From: an uncultured Bacteroidales bacterium
GTDB lineage: Bacteria > Bacteroidota > Bacteroidia > Bacteroidales > F082
Reading direction: 5' to 3'
Length of the DNA: 64,000 nt
Assembly (NCBI GenBank): GCA_905233445.1
Contig: CAJOEP010000005.1
Coordinates: 1-64,000 of the forward strand
Under the pieces are notes generated by a model. The model saw only the letters and a list, made by a program, of their open reading frames with translations. It was not told the DNA's origin and made no database searches. Position numbers and translations under genes: made by a program. Shown here piece by piece: positions 29,374 through 38,343 of the stretch (position 1 is its first letter; each line of letters opens with the position of its first letter).

Positions 29374-32300
29374 ATGTTATTCCAGAAAAATATCGTAAAG
29401 AAGTATATCGCGACGCTGAACGACGACGTTGAGGCGGCTTGGAACCAATATAAAAGCTATTTTATGAATGCGGCGATTCAGGCGAACATTAGGCAGAGCA
29501 AGGAGGAACAGTTTCAGGAAGGTTTTCTGAGAGAACTTTTTGTGAAAGTGCTGGGCTATACGCTGAACCCTTCGCCCAACTTTAATCTCATCACCGAGCA
29601 GAAAAACGAGACCAACTCGCAGAAAGCTGATGGTGCTATACTTCTCGACGGTAACGTGATTGGCGTGATCGAGCTTAAAGACCACAAAACCACCGACTTA
29701 AGCAAGATCGAGAAACAGGCATTCGGCTATAAAAGCCAGCACCGAGACGCCCGTTATGTGATAATCTCCAACTTCGAGAAACTGCGTCTTTATATTGACA
29801 ATGCTGTCGATTTCCGCGAATGGAGCCTCTTTACGATGACATTCGACGAATTCCGTGAGATGTATCTCTGCATCGCATGGAACCAGATGAAAAACGGCGT
29901 CGCCCTGAAGATTAAGAGTGAGTCGGTGTCGTCGGAAGATCAAATAACTAACGCTTTGTATAAGGATTACTCGCAGTTTAAGAGATTGCTGTTTGCCGAT
30001 ATTCTGAAAAACAATCCCGCACCAGAAGATAAAAACGAAAGCGACTGGCAACTGCTTCTTTTCAAGAAGACACAGAAACTGCTCGACCGCTTGCTTTTCA
30101 TTTTCTTTGCCGAAGACTGCGGACTGCTTCCGCCAAATTCGATGGTTGAAATCATCAAACAATGGCGGCAGCTCAAGGAACTCGATGAATATAAGCCGCT
30201 TTACGACAGGATTAAGAAATATTTCGGATATCTCGACACCGGCCATCAAGGCAAGCATTACGAGATTTTTGCATACAACGGCGGACTTTTCAAGCCTGAC
30301 GAGGTTTTGGACAACTTGAAAATCTCTGATGAAGTGCTCGAAGAGCCGACAATTAAGCTCGCATCTTACGATTTCGAGAGTGATGTCGATGTCAATATTT
30401 TAGGTCATATTTTCGAGAACTCGTTGTCCGAAATTGAAGAGATTACTCAACAAATCACTAACGGCGAAATTCCTAAAACTTCGAAGCGCAAGCAGGACGG
30501 CGTTTTCTACACGCCTCAATATATCACGAAATACATTGTGGAGAACACGGTAGGGAAGCTTTGCGCCGAGAAGAAAGCGGAGCTTGGTATCGTTGAAGAG
30601 GATTATTTCTCCGACCAGAAACGCCAGAAGCAGACCAAGATAAAGCTCATCGAGCAGTTGAGCCAATATCGCGAATGGCTGTTGCAGATTACCATTTGTG
30701 ACCCAGCGTGCGGAAGCGGCGCTTTCCTCAATGCTGCCTTGCAGTTCCTCATTGCCGAGCATAAGCTCATCGACGAGATGGAAGCTAAGGTTGCGGGCGA
30801 ATCGCTAGTGTTTCCGAATGTAGAGAACAGCATTTTGGAGAACAACCTCTTTGGTGTCGATATCAACGAGGAGAGCGTGGAGATTGCCCAGCTGGCGTTG
30901 TGGTTGCGCACTGCCAAGCCTCACCGCAAGCTCAACACCTTGAGCCAGAATATCAAATGCGGCAACTCTCTCATCAGCGACCCTGCTGTTGCCGGCGACA
31001 AGGCCTTCGACTGGCAAAAAGAGTTCCCAAAAGTCTTTGAAAAAGGCGGTTTTGACGTGGTGATAGGGAATCCGCCGTATTTCAATATTCAAACATTAGG
31101 TGCAAAGTCCAAACAAGTTGAATTTATTCAACAAGAGTACTCGGATATTTGGCAAGATAAGAGCGATATATTGTTTTACTTTATTAACAAAGCGATGAAG
31201 ATTTCAAAAGGTGAAATCGGATTTATCGTTTCGAATGCATTTTTATTCTCTGATAAAGCTCAAAAATTGAGAAATAAGATTATTGATGATGGACGTTTGA
31301 GTAAAATTGTTAATTTTGAACAATATATGGTGTTTGCAGATGCTTCAATCACTTCATGTGTCACAATTTTTAATAAAAATCACGAGAATCTTAAAGCTAT
31401 TGTTTTAAAAGACAAACAATACAGCATAAATGAGGTTGTGAATTATATGTCTGATGATAACAATGCTTTTGTTGTAAATTTTGAGAAAGACAATGTTTTT
31501 GCATTAGTTGACAATAGAATAGCATTGATTAATAAGAAGATTGACGGCTCTCATAAATGTCTTCGTGATTTGGTAAAAATTGGAAAAGGGATGGAAACTG
31601 CTGCAAACGGTGTTTTTTGTTTTTCTGATTATCCTTCACAATTCCCCAAAGAATATATCAAACGGAGAATGTGTGGCGAGATTATAAATCGTTATATTTT
31701 GGGCAAAAAAGACGAGTATATACTTTATTTTGAAAATGTTGACAATTATGAGGATTTGCCAGAATCTATTAGACTTCATTTAGAAAATAACAGAGCGATA
31801 TTGGAAGACAGAGCTACTTGTAAAAATGAAGGAAGAATATGGTGGCGGTATTCACGACCGATGCACAAAGAGTTTTATCATTTGAATAAAATATGGTGCT
31901 CTTATCGTTCGAAATCCAATGAGTTTGTTTTGGATGAATCGACAGATTATATTGGTTTGACTAATACCACGGTTATTTTTGATACAAACCCGAATATTAA
32001 TCTTAAATATTTATTGGCTTTATTGAATTCGAAGGCTTTAGATTTTAGATATAAATCAATTGGGAAGCAAACCGGTAGTGGGGTTTATGAATACTTTGAA
32101 AATGGTGTTGGCAAATTGCCTATTCCGGAAATACCTTTGACAAACCAGCAGCTATTTGCCAATCTTGCTGATGCAATGATGTTCTTTACTTCAAAGTTGC
32201 ATTTCAGCAAAGAGCGTTTCCTTCGCCGTTTGCAGGACAATTTCGAGGGCGTGAAGATAACCGGCGCTTTGGAATCGTTCGACATGATGGAGTTTGCGGA

Positions 32301-32532
32301 GTTCCTGAAAGAGCTGAAGAAGCAGAAAATCACCCTCACATTGAGCCAGCAGGACGAATGGGAAGATTACTTTAATCAGTATAAAACCGATTGCAACAAT
32401 CTCTCAGCCGAAATCGCTGCCACAGATGATGCTATTGACAATATGGTTTACAAGCTTTACGAATTAACTTATGACGAGGTGCTGGTGGTGGATAAGGATA
32501 CGAAGATAACGAAGGAAGAGTATGAGAAATAA
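29374..32532 (+). CDS. Type IIG-like restriction-modification protein (PD-(D/E)XK-like N-terminus + Eco57I-type N6-adenine methylase)
   Basis: N-terminal DGAILLDGNVIGVIELKDH nuclease-like motif; DPACGSGAFLNAAL (motif I) and VVIGNPPYFN (motif IV); 1052 aa single chain. Confidence 0.9.
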   Translation: MLFQKNIVKKYIATLNDDVEAAWNQYKSYFMNAAIQANIRQSKEEQFQEGFLRELFVKVLGYTLNPSPNFNLITEQKNETNSQKADGAILLDGNVIGVIELKDHKTTDLSKIEKQAFGYKSQHRDARYVIISNFEKLRLYIDNAVDFREWSLFTMTFDEFREMYLCIAWNQMKNGVALKIKSESVSSEDQITNALYKDYSQFKRLLFADILKNNPAPEDKNESDWQLLLFKKTQKLLDRLLFIFFAEDCGLLPPNSMVEIIKQWRQLKELDEYKPLYDRIKKYFGYLDTGHQGKHYEIFAYNGGLFKPDEVLDNLKISDEVLEEPTIKLASYDFESDVDVNILGHIFENSLSEIEEITQQITNGEIPKTSKRKQDGVFYTPQYITKYIVENTVGKLCAEKKAELGIVEEDYFSDQKRQKQTKIKLIEQLSQYREWLLQITICDPACGSGAFLNAALQFLIAEHKLIDEMEAKVAGESLVFPNVENSILENNLFGVDINEESVEIAQLALWLRTAKPHRKLNTLSQNIKCGNSLISDPAVAGDKAFDWQKEFPKVFEKGGFDVVIGNPPYFNIQTLGAKSKQVEFIQQEYSDIWQDKSDILFYFINKAMKISKGEIGFIVSNAFLFSDKAQKLRNKIIDDGRLSKIVNFEQYMVFADASITSCVTIFNKNHENLKAIVLKDKQYSINEVVNYMSDDNNAFVVNFEKDNVFALVDNRIALINKKIDGSHKCLRDLVKIGKGMETAANGVFCFSDYPSQFPKEYIKRRMCGEIINRYILGKKDEYILYFENVDNYEDLPESIRLHLENNRAILEDRATCKNEGRIWWRYSRPMHKEFYHLNKIWCSYRSKSNEFVLDESTDYIGLTNTTVIFDTNPNINLKYLLALLNSKALDFRYKSIGKQTGSGVYEYFENGVGKLPIPEIPLTNQQLFANLADAMMFFTSKLHFSKERFLRRLQDNFEGVKITGALESFDMMEFAEFLKELKKQKITLTLSQQDEWEDYFNQYKTDCNNLSAEIAATDDAIDNMVYKLYELTYDEVLVVDKDTKITKEEYEK

Positions 32533-32695
32533 TAACGACTAAGACTTCTATCCTGGCGCTTCCGAAGACTTCTTCGGAGAAAAACCAGATGGCACACCAG
32601 TTTCCGATTCCGACAAAGAAAATTCGCGCAGAATCGGTTGTATGGCGGTTGTTGTTATAATAATAGTTGGAGTGTTAGCATTTGCGTTATTGTGA
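32522..32695 (+). pseudogene. Small C-terminal-TM protein interrupted by one in-frame TAA
   Basis: ATG at 32522 overlaps the RM stop region; reads MRNNND-(TAA)-DFYPGASEDFFGEKPDGTPVSDSDKENSRRIGCMAVVVIIIVGVLAFALL-TGA. Confidence 0.5.
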
Positions 32696-32727
32696 TTTAT
32701 AACATAATCTCATAACAATTCATGTAT

Positions 32728-32826
32728 GATAAAATTCAAGAGCCTTGCATTTTGTACAAGGCTCAGGCCGGTGCGTCCCCCATTCTAAGATGAGTTGTCA
32801 TGCTCCTATCCCATAAATGGAACTGC
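32728..32826 (-). ncRNA. Candidate small RNA (minus strand)
   Basis: Minus-strand TATCTTTG box (complement of 32829-32836), about 90 nt without an obvious ORF, then hairpin GAGCCTTG...CAAGGCTC (32740-32764) and a T-rich tail; no clear -33 box. Confidence 0.35.
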
Positions 32827-32909
32827 TGCAAAGATACAACTTTTTAATTTTGGTAATTTGTTTTATTGTGTTATAAATTTTTATTATCTTTGCAACAAAA
32901 AAAAACTAT

Positions 32910-32915
32910 AGGAGG
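32910..32915 (+). promoter_or_regulatory. Strong Shine-Dalgarno AGGAGG
   Basis: AGGAGG 8 nt upstream of ATG 32924. Confidence 0.6.
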
Positions 32916-32923
32916 GAAAAATC

Positions 32924-33106
32924 ATGTCTAAAGACAAGGAAAAGGAACTGGACGCTATGAGGAAGGAAGCTCAGAGCATTATTATAAAACGCTCCGGAAT
33001 ATCCATAAAAAGGCTTTATGAAAATGCAGTCAATGAATTTGTGGCCAGTAATATTGACCTGCTCACACCGGTAGAGAGAAAGAAATACAGCGCGGTTATT
33101 TTATGA
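32924..33106 (+). CDS. Small hypothetical protein (60 aa)
   Basis: Preceded by TTATCTTTG-like -7 box and AGGAGG SD; no known family recognised. Confidence 0.6.
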   Translation: MSKDKEKELDAMRKEAQSIIIKRSGISIKRLYENAVNEFVASNIDLLTPVERKKYSAVIL

Positions 33107-33225
33107 ACAAAAACCACGAACGGAAGACCAAAGGCTTCTATTTTGAGACAAATAACACCAAAGACTATAGATTTATCAATATTTCAGCCTTGAAACCTTT
33201 GGAGGTTAGAACCATAAAGCGTTAA
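33103..33225 (+). CDS. Small basic hypothetical protein (40 aa), translationally coupled
   Basis: ATGA overlap with the preceding ORF; MNKNHERKTKGFYFETNNTKDYRFINISALKPLEVRTIKR. Confidence 0.5.
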   Translation: MNKNHERKTKGFYFETNNTKDYRFINISALKPLEVRTIKR

Positions 33226-33242
33226 AGTTATCTCATAAAAAC

Positions 33243-34841
33243 TTAGTACACCATCTCCCCGTTGATAAAGGTATTAACCACCTTTACTTCGGGGATTTTT
33301 TCATCTTCAACAGTCATTATATCCTCTGAAAGGATAACAAAATCTGCCTCTTTACCAATTTCGATGCTTCCTTTGCGGGATTCGGCGAAGTAACCTTTCG
33401 CTGCCCAAATCGTCATCGATTTTAATGCTTCTTCACGAGTTAATCGGTTGTCAGTCAGATGTTTACGGGCAACAGAGGAATAGAACGTCCTAAGAGGGGA
33501 GACGTGCTCGATAGGGAAGTCGGTGCCGTTGATGAGCCAGCCGTTTTGAGCAAGCAAGGTTTTGTAAGCGTAAGCGCCCTTAACTCGTTCACTGCCAAGA
33601 CGATCCTCAGCCCAAGGCATATCGGAAGTGCAATGCGTCGCCTGAATCGATGGAATGATGCTATATTTCTTGTAAAGCGCAAAGTCTTCAGGATGAACAA
33701 CTTGCGAGTGCTCAATACGCCATCTTAAGTCGTTTTTGCCTTTCAAAAACTTCGCATATTCGTTGAGAATCATCCTCACGCCGCCGTCACCGATGGCATG
33801 ACAACACACCTGATAGCCAGCGTTATAAGCTTTTTCACAGACGTGATCGTAGAATTCTTCGCTTTCAACAATCAATCCTGATGTTTCAGGAGCATCGGAA
33901 TAAGGCTCAAGCAACCGTGCACCACGCGAACCGAGAGCGCCGTCAGCGTAAATCTTCACTGAGCGTACCGTAAGTCGTTCTTTTTCAATGACTCCGAACT
34001 TCATAAAGTAATCCATAGTCTCATCGTCAGGATTTATCATCGCGTTGATTTTCATCTTCAAAACGCCTTCCTGCTGCAACGAATCAATCAATGCAATGCT
34101 GCAAATGTCGAGTCCGGCATCGGTGACACCAGTCAAACCAAGCGAGAAACAATCTCTTTGTGCAATTTTTAAAGCTTTGATTCTCTGAGCGTTATCCAAT
34201 GGAGGAATAATTGCCTTAGCCATGTCTGCTGCGTTGTCGAGAAGGATGCCCGACGGCTTGCCTTTTTTGTTTAATAAAACTTCACCGCCATCGACTTTGC
34301 TGTTCTTGTCTAATCCTATGATATTCAATATGTTATCACTAGCAAGTACAGCATGACCATCAACGCGGGTGATTAAAACTTTTTTATTGGGGAAACGCCT
34401 GTTAAGCTCTGTGTTTTCTGGAAATGCCTTAACTTCCCAAAGGTTTTGGTCCCAGCCGCGGCCTAAAAGCCATTCAGAATCGTTACCTTCATCATGTTTT
34501 GCAAGTCTTTCCAATACTTCTTCATAAGATTTGCTGCCGTTCAAGTCGGCGTAGCGTACTTTCAATTCGCCATATCCTACAAAGTGGCAGTGACCATCGA
34601 TGAAGCCCGGGTATATGCTTTGTTTCTGAGCATCCAAAGTATAAGCAGCCTCATAATGCCTTAAAATCTCTTTGTCAGTGCCAATGGCAACGAATTTTCC
34701 ATCTTTAATTGCGAAAGCATTAGCCTTATTAAATTGATTGTCAACGGTATAAACATTTGCGTTATGTACAATCAAATCAACATCAGTCTTGCTGCACGAA
34801 AACATCGATAACACCATTATTATTAATAATACTCTCTTCAT
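33243..34841 (-). CDS. Amidohydrolase, YtcJ-like (lipoprotein signal)
   Basis: Lipobox-like MFSCS; IYPGFIDGHCHFVGYG, GRGWDQNLW, WRIEHSQVVHPED. Confidence 0.88.
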   Translation of the reverse strand: MKRVLLIIMVLSMFSCSKTDVDLIVHNANVYTVDNQFNKANAFAIKDGKFVAIGTDKEILRHYEAAYTLDAQKQSIYPGFIDGHCHFVGYGELKVRYADLNGSKSYEEVLERLAKHDEGNDSEWLLGRGWDQNLWEVKAFPENTELNRRFPNKKVLITRVDGHAVLASDNILNIIGLDKNSKVDGGEVLLNKKGKPSGILLDNAADMAKAIIPPLDNAQRIKALKIAQRDCFSLGLTGVTDAGLDICSIALIDSLQQEGVLKMKINAMINPDDETMDYFMKFGVIEKERLTVRSVKIYADGALGSRGARLLEPYSDAPETSGLIVESEEFYDHVCEKAYNAGYQVCCHAIGDGGVRMILNEYAKFLKGKNDLRWRIEHSQVVHPEDFALYKKYSIIPSIQATHCTSDMPWAEDRLGSERVKGAYAYKTLLAQNGWLINGTDFPIEHVSPLRTFYSSVARKHLTDNRLTREEALKSMTIWAAKGYFAESRKGSIEIGKEADFVILSEDIMTVEDEKIPEVKVVNTFINGEMVY

Positions 34842-34849
34842 GATACTAT

Positions 34850-34877
34850 AAAGGCTGACATTTTTATGCCAGCCTTT
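34850..34877 (-). terminator. Hairpin terminator
   Basis: AAAGGCTG-acatttttatgc-CAGCCTTT immediately past the stop of the T9SS-cargo gene. Confidence 0.65.
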
Positions 34878-34886
34878 GATTATAAG

Positions 34887-36533
34887 TTATTGTAATACAA
34901 TGATCTGACGGCTTTCATTACCTTCGTTGTCTTTGACAACTAATAGATATGAGCCTTTTTCATAGCCTGCAATATTCAGGACGGTTGTGCCTTCAATCTT
35001 TTGGGTTAGAACCATCTGACCTGCAAGATTGTAAATATCGACATATCCTTGTTTTTCAGTGTCAATTGTAAGGATTCCGTTTGTCGGATTAGGATAAATG
35101 TTAGTAGTTTTTATCATGTTTTCCTCAACATCCTCTATTGCCAATGAGAATTCATCCATGTCTTTGTCATAAAAATCCTTTCCGGAAATGATTGTTGAAC
35201 TACCTGCTTTTAAAGCATATGCGCCATTCCCGTTACCAAGTCCGTTTCCTCCGGCATCATATACAGTCAACAAGTAGCATCCGCCGGTTTCAATGGTGAA
35301 ATTAGTTGTATATAACTTATTGGCCTCTTCATATGGCCCGCCGCTTATTACCACTTCGCCGGTGGTGGTGTTTACAACATCCCAGGTGATTGACTGAGGA
35401 TCGTCATCAGTTCTAAGCTGTAACTTAAACGACGTGTTCGTCACAATAGTTGCTTCGTTGTAAGCAAAACTTAATTCACTTGGCGCATAATCGTCAGGAG
35501 CGCCATTGATAGCAACTATCTCAGCTAAAATCTCATTGTTTTCCGAAATGTCAACGTCCAAGTCTCCCAAATTGACTCTGACCTCACCAAATGTCGGAAT
35601 ATTGCCCTCCCAATTTATTTGTGAATAATCATTTCCGTCAACTTTAACATTGATTGTCAATGAGTTAATGGCTTCTGAACCATAGTTGGTAATCAAGATA
35701 TCCGGATTTACATTGCCCGAGCATATATGTCTCTTGGTGTGGTCAAATGCATTAATCTTAGCTTGTTTTTCATAGAATGGCTGGAAATCTTCCGATGATT
35801 TGCAACCTTGGAATATCGCTTTTGAATCTTGATCCTGAAGCCATGCGACAGCTGTCAATTCGTTGATATTCATCACGTTTGCTAATGCCCATGAATATTT
35901 GAATGCGAAATACTCGCCAGCCTGCATCGATGGAACGCTTGAACCTGTGGCATTAGGAAGCATCTTTTTCATCACATTGTGGAAAATCCTCTCCTCATTT
36001 GTGCCAGGTGCGCTTGCATATTCCATTGTTTCTTCAAGGACAGCTATACGCAGTTTCATGTTATTCGACGCAACTGCATTTGTCGCACGACCCATCACGA
36101 TGACTGTGATAGTATCTTGAGTATTATTGAGATAGTGTGTCATGCGCATCTCAAGAGGAGATTCCACGGCAGCCCATTGGTTGACCAAACTCTGGCTTAC
36201 ATTGCTGGAATTACCTGACCACACATTGCCATCAGCTACGGAATGCGGAACGCTGTTGACGCCATAATAAGACACTCTTGATGAGACTTCACTTGGATTG
36301 TGAAGGTTCATCGGATCGCCACCAGCTACCGGCCAGTTGACATGATATTTAATAGCGATAAGCTTGTCGGCATTATTATTAACAAGGTTGTCAAGCGCCG
36401 GATTATACTGAGCGCAAGGACCGCATGTCGCACTTGTAAAGCATTCAAGCACAACGATTCTAGGATTTTGCGCATTTAAAGCAAATACGCCAAGTAAAAG
36501 GCTTAAAGTCAATAATGATAGAAGTTTTTTCAT
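34887..36533 (-). CDS. Omp28-like thioredoxin-fold secreted protein with T9SS type A C-terminal sorting domain
   Basis: LECFTSATCGPCAQYNPAL; C-terminal IYPNPTNGILTIDTEKQGYVDIYNLAGQMVLTQKI...GSYLLVVKDNEGNESRQIIVLQ. Confidence 0.88.
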   Translation of the reverse strand: MKKLLSLLTLSLLLGVFALNAQNPRIVVLECFTSATCGPCAQYNPALDNLVNNNADKLIAIKYHVNWPVAGGDPMNLHNPSEVSSRVSYYGVNSVPHSVADGNVWSGNSSNVSQSLVNQWAAVESPLEMRMTHYLNNTQDTITVIVMGRATNAVASNNMKLRIAVLEETMEYASAPGTNEERIFHNVMKKMLPNATGSSVPSMQAGEYFAFKYSWALANVMNINELTAVAWLQDQDSKAIFQGCKSSEDFQPFYEKQAKINAFDHTKRHICSGNVNPDILITNYGSEAINSLTINVKVDGNDYSQINWEGNIPTFGEVRVNLGDLDVDISENNEILAEIVAINGAPDDYAPSELSFAYNEATIVTNTSFKLQLRTDDDPQSITWDVVNTTTGEVVISGGPYEEANKLYTTNFTIETGGCYLLTVYDAGGNGLGNGNGAYALKAGSSTIISGKDFYDKDMDEFSLAIEDVEENMIKTTNIYPNPTNGILTIDTEKQGYVDIYNLAGQMVLTQKIEGTTVLNIAGYEKGSYLLVVKDNEGNESRQIIVLQ

Positions 36534-36559
36534 GGTAGATAATTTTTTGATTTGCAAAT

Positions 36560-37321
36560 TTATAAATTTTCTTTTAAAAGATAGTCGTTGTCGGTATCAT
36601 TTAATCCAAAATAATTTTTAATGATGCCATTCTTCAGTAAATCCTTGCTGTTTCCAGCGGCAAATGGCTGATTTTTAGCAATAATCCAGAGGTTGTCGGT
36701 GTAACGGAGCAGCAGTTCTAGATCATGAGAGCTGAAAAGAATGGCTTTTTTCTGTTCTTTGGCAAGCTTTTTCAATAACGAAAACAACTCGATTTTACTC
36801 GGATAATCAAGAAATGCTGTCGGCTCGTCAAGCATGATGATAGGGGTGTTTTGAGCTATCGCCTTGGCTATCATCACCTTTTGTTTTTCACCATCTGACA
36901 ATGTGTTGAAAACTCTGTCAATCAAATGATTAACACCAACTAGTTCAAGTGATACTTTAATTTCTTTATCATCGTTTTCGTTGAGCTTTCCGAACATCCC
37001 GGTGTAAGGATAGCGACCTGCCGCAACCACATCGAATACCTTTAGAAACATGTCATCAGGACGCTCGGTGAGTACGATGCCGAGAAGTTTTGCACGCTCT
37101 TTGGAAGAATACGACATCAAATCCTTTCCGAACAGTTCAATCTTGCCGCCAACAGGCTTAATATGCGTGGAAAACGTCTTAAAAAGCGTCGATTTTCCGG
37201 CACCGTTTGGCCCGACCAAAGCTATGATGTCGCCTTCATTTAATGTCACATTGATATCCGAAACAACAGTCTTGCTATCGTAACCTATTGATAATGATGA
37301 TGTTTTTAGTATATTTTTCAT
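36560..37321 (-). CDS. FecE/BtuD-type ABC transporter ATP-binding protein
   Basis: Walker A GPNGAGKST, LSDGEKQKVMIAKAIAQNTPIIMLDEPTAFLD. Confidence 0.92.
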   Translation of the reverse strand: MKNILKTSSLSIGYDSKTVVSDINVTLNEGDIIALVGPNGAGKSTLFKTFSTHIKPVGGKIELFGKDLMSYSSKERAKLLGIVLTERPDDMFLKVFDVVAAGRYPYTGMFGKLNENDDKEIKVSLELVGVNHLIDRVFNTLSDGEKQKVMIAKAIAQNTPIIMLDEPTAFLDYPSKIELFSLLKKLAKEQKKAILFSSHDLELLLRYTDNLWIIAKNQPFAAGNSKDLLKNGIIKNYFGLNDTDNDYLLKENL

Positions 37322-38343
37322 TATTTTCTGCTTTTCAAAATTACTGAAATGACAACAGGCGCGCCGATGAAAGCCGTTACGGCATTGACAGGCAGGTTAC
37401 CGTCGAAACCAGGCATTCTGGCTATCAGATTGCAAACGAGAGCCATGTCCACGCCTATCAACATGGTGGCTGGGATGAGTAGGCGATGGTCACTGCTTTT
37501 AAATAGGAATCGCGCGATATGAGGCATCGCGAGACCGACAAAAGCGATAGGGCCGCAGTAAGCCGTCACAATGGCGGTGAGATAACCTGAAACCAAGATT
37601 ATTATGACGCTGTTTTTGCGGATATTCAAGCCTAAATTCGCGGCGTACATTTCACCTAAGAGTAAGATATTCAAGTTTTTAGATAAGAAAAACGTAGCAA
37701 TCAATCCGATGATGATGCTGATGGCGAAAATAGGCATTTTAGAGACCCCGACACCTGAAAAGCTACCCATTCCCCATATCACAAAAGCGTGAATATCCTC
37801 TTTCAAGCTGAAAAACTTCATGATATCGGTAATAGAACCCGCCAGATATGCAATCATCAAGCCGATAATTATCAGCGTTGTCATGTTTTTCATTCGTGAA
37901 CTGAACGCCAGCATGACGAAAAGCACAAGCACCGCACCGATGAAGGCAGCCAGACTGACGCCCACCGTTGACCACCAGCCAAACGATGATACAGCGGCAC
38001 CCGATATCGCGCCGGTGAGAAGTATTACCATTCCCACGCCGAGACTAGCGCCGCTTGATATGCCTAGCATCGATGGGTCGGCGAGGGGGTTGCGGAACAA
38101 GGTCTGCATCAAAAGACCGGCAACAGCCAAGGCGGCACCAGCGAGAAGCGCTGTCAAAGCCTGTGGAAGTCTATAGTTGAAAATAATGACACTCAATGTT
38201 TTATCTGTGTTATCATGAAGTAACACTTTAAGTATATCATCGAACGGAACCATCACCGAACCAACGAAAAGATTCAGCATAAAAAGCACGATTCCGAGGA
38301 CGATTATGCCTAAAATTCCAAATGTTATCCTTCTATTTTTCAT
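37321..38343 (-). CDS. FecCD-family ABC transporter permease
   Basis: LLMQTLFRNPLADPSMLGISSGASLG, GPIAFVGLAMPHIARFL. Confidence 0.93.
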   Translation of the reverse strand: MKNRRITFGILGIIVLGIVLFMLNLFVGSVMVPFDDILKVLLHDNTDKTLSVIIFNYRLPQALTALLAGAALAVAGLLMQTLFRNPLADPSMLGISSGASLGVGMVILLTGAISGAAVSSFGWWSTVGVSLAAFIGAVLVLFVMLAFSSRMKNMTTLIIIGLMIAYLAGSITDIMKFFSLKEDIHAFVIWGMGSFSGVGVSKMPIFAISIIIGLIATFFLSKNLNILLLGEMYAANLGLNIRKNSVIIILVSGYLTAIVTAYCGPIAFVGLAMPHIARFLFKSSDHRLLIPATMLIGVDMALVCNLIARMPGFDGNLPVNAVTAFIGAPVVISVILKSRK

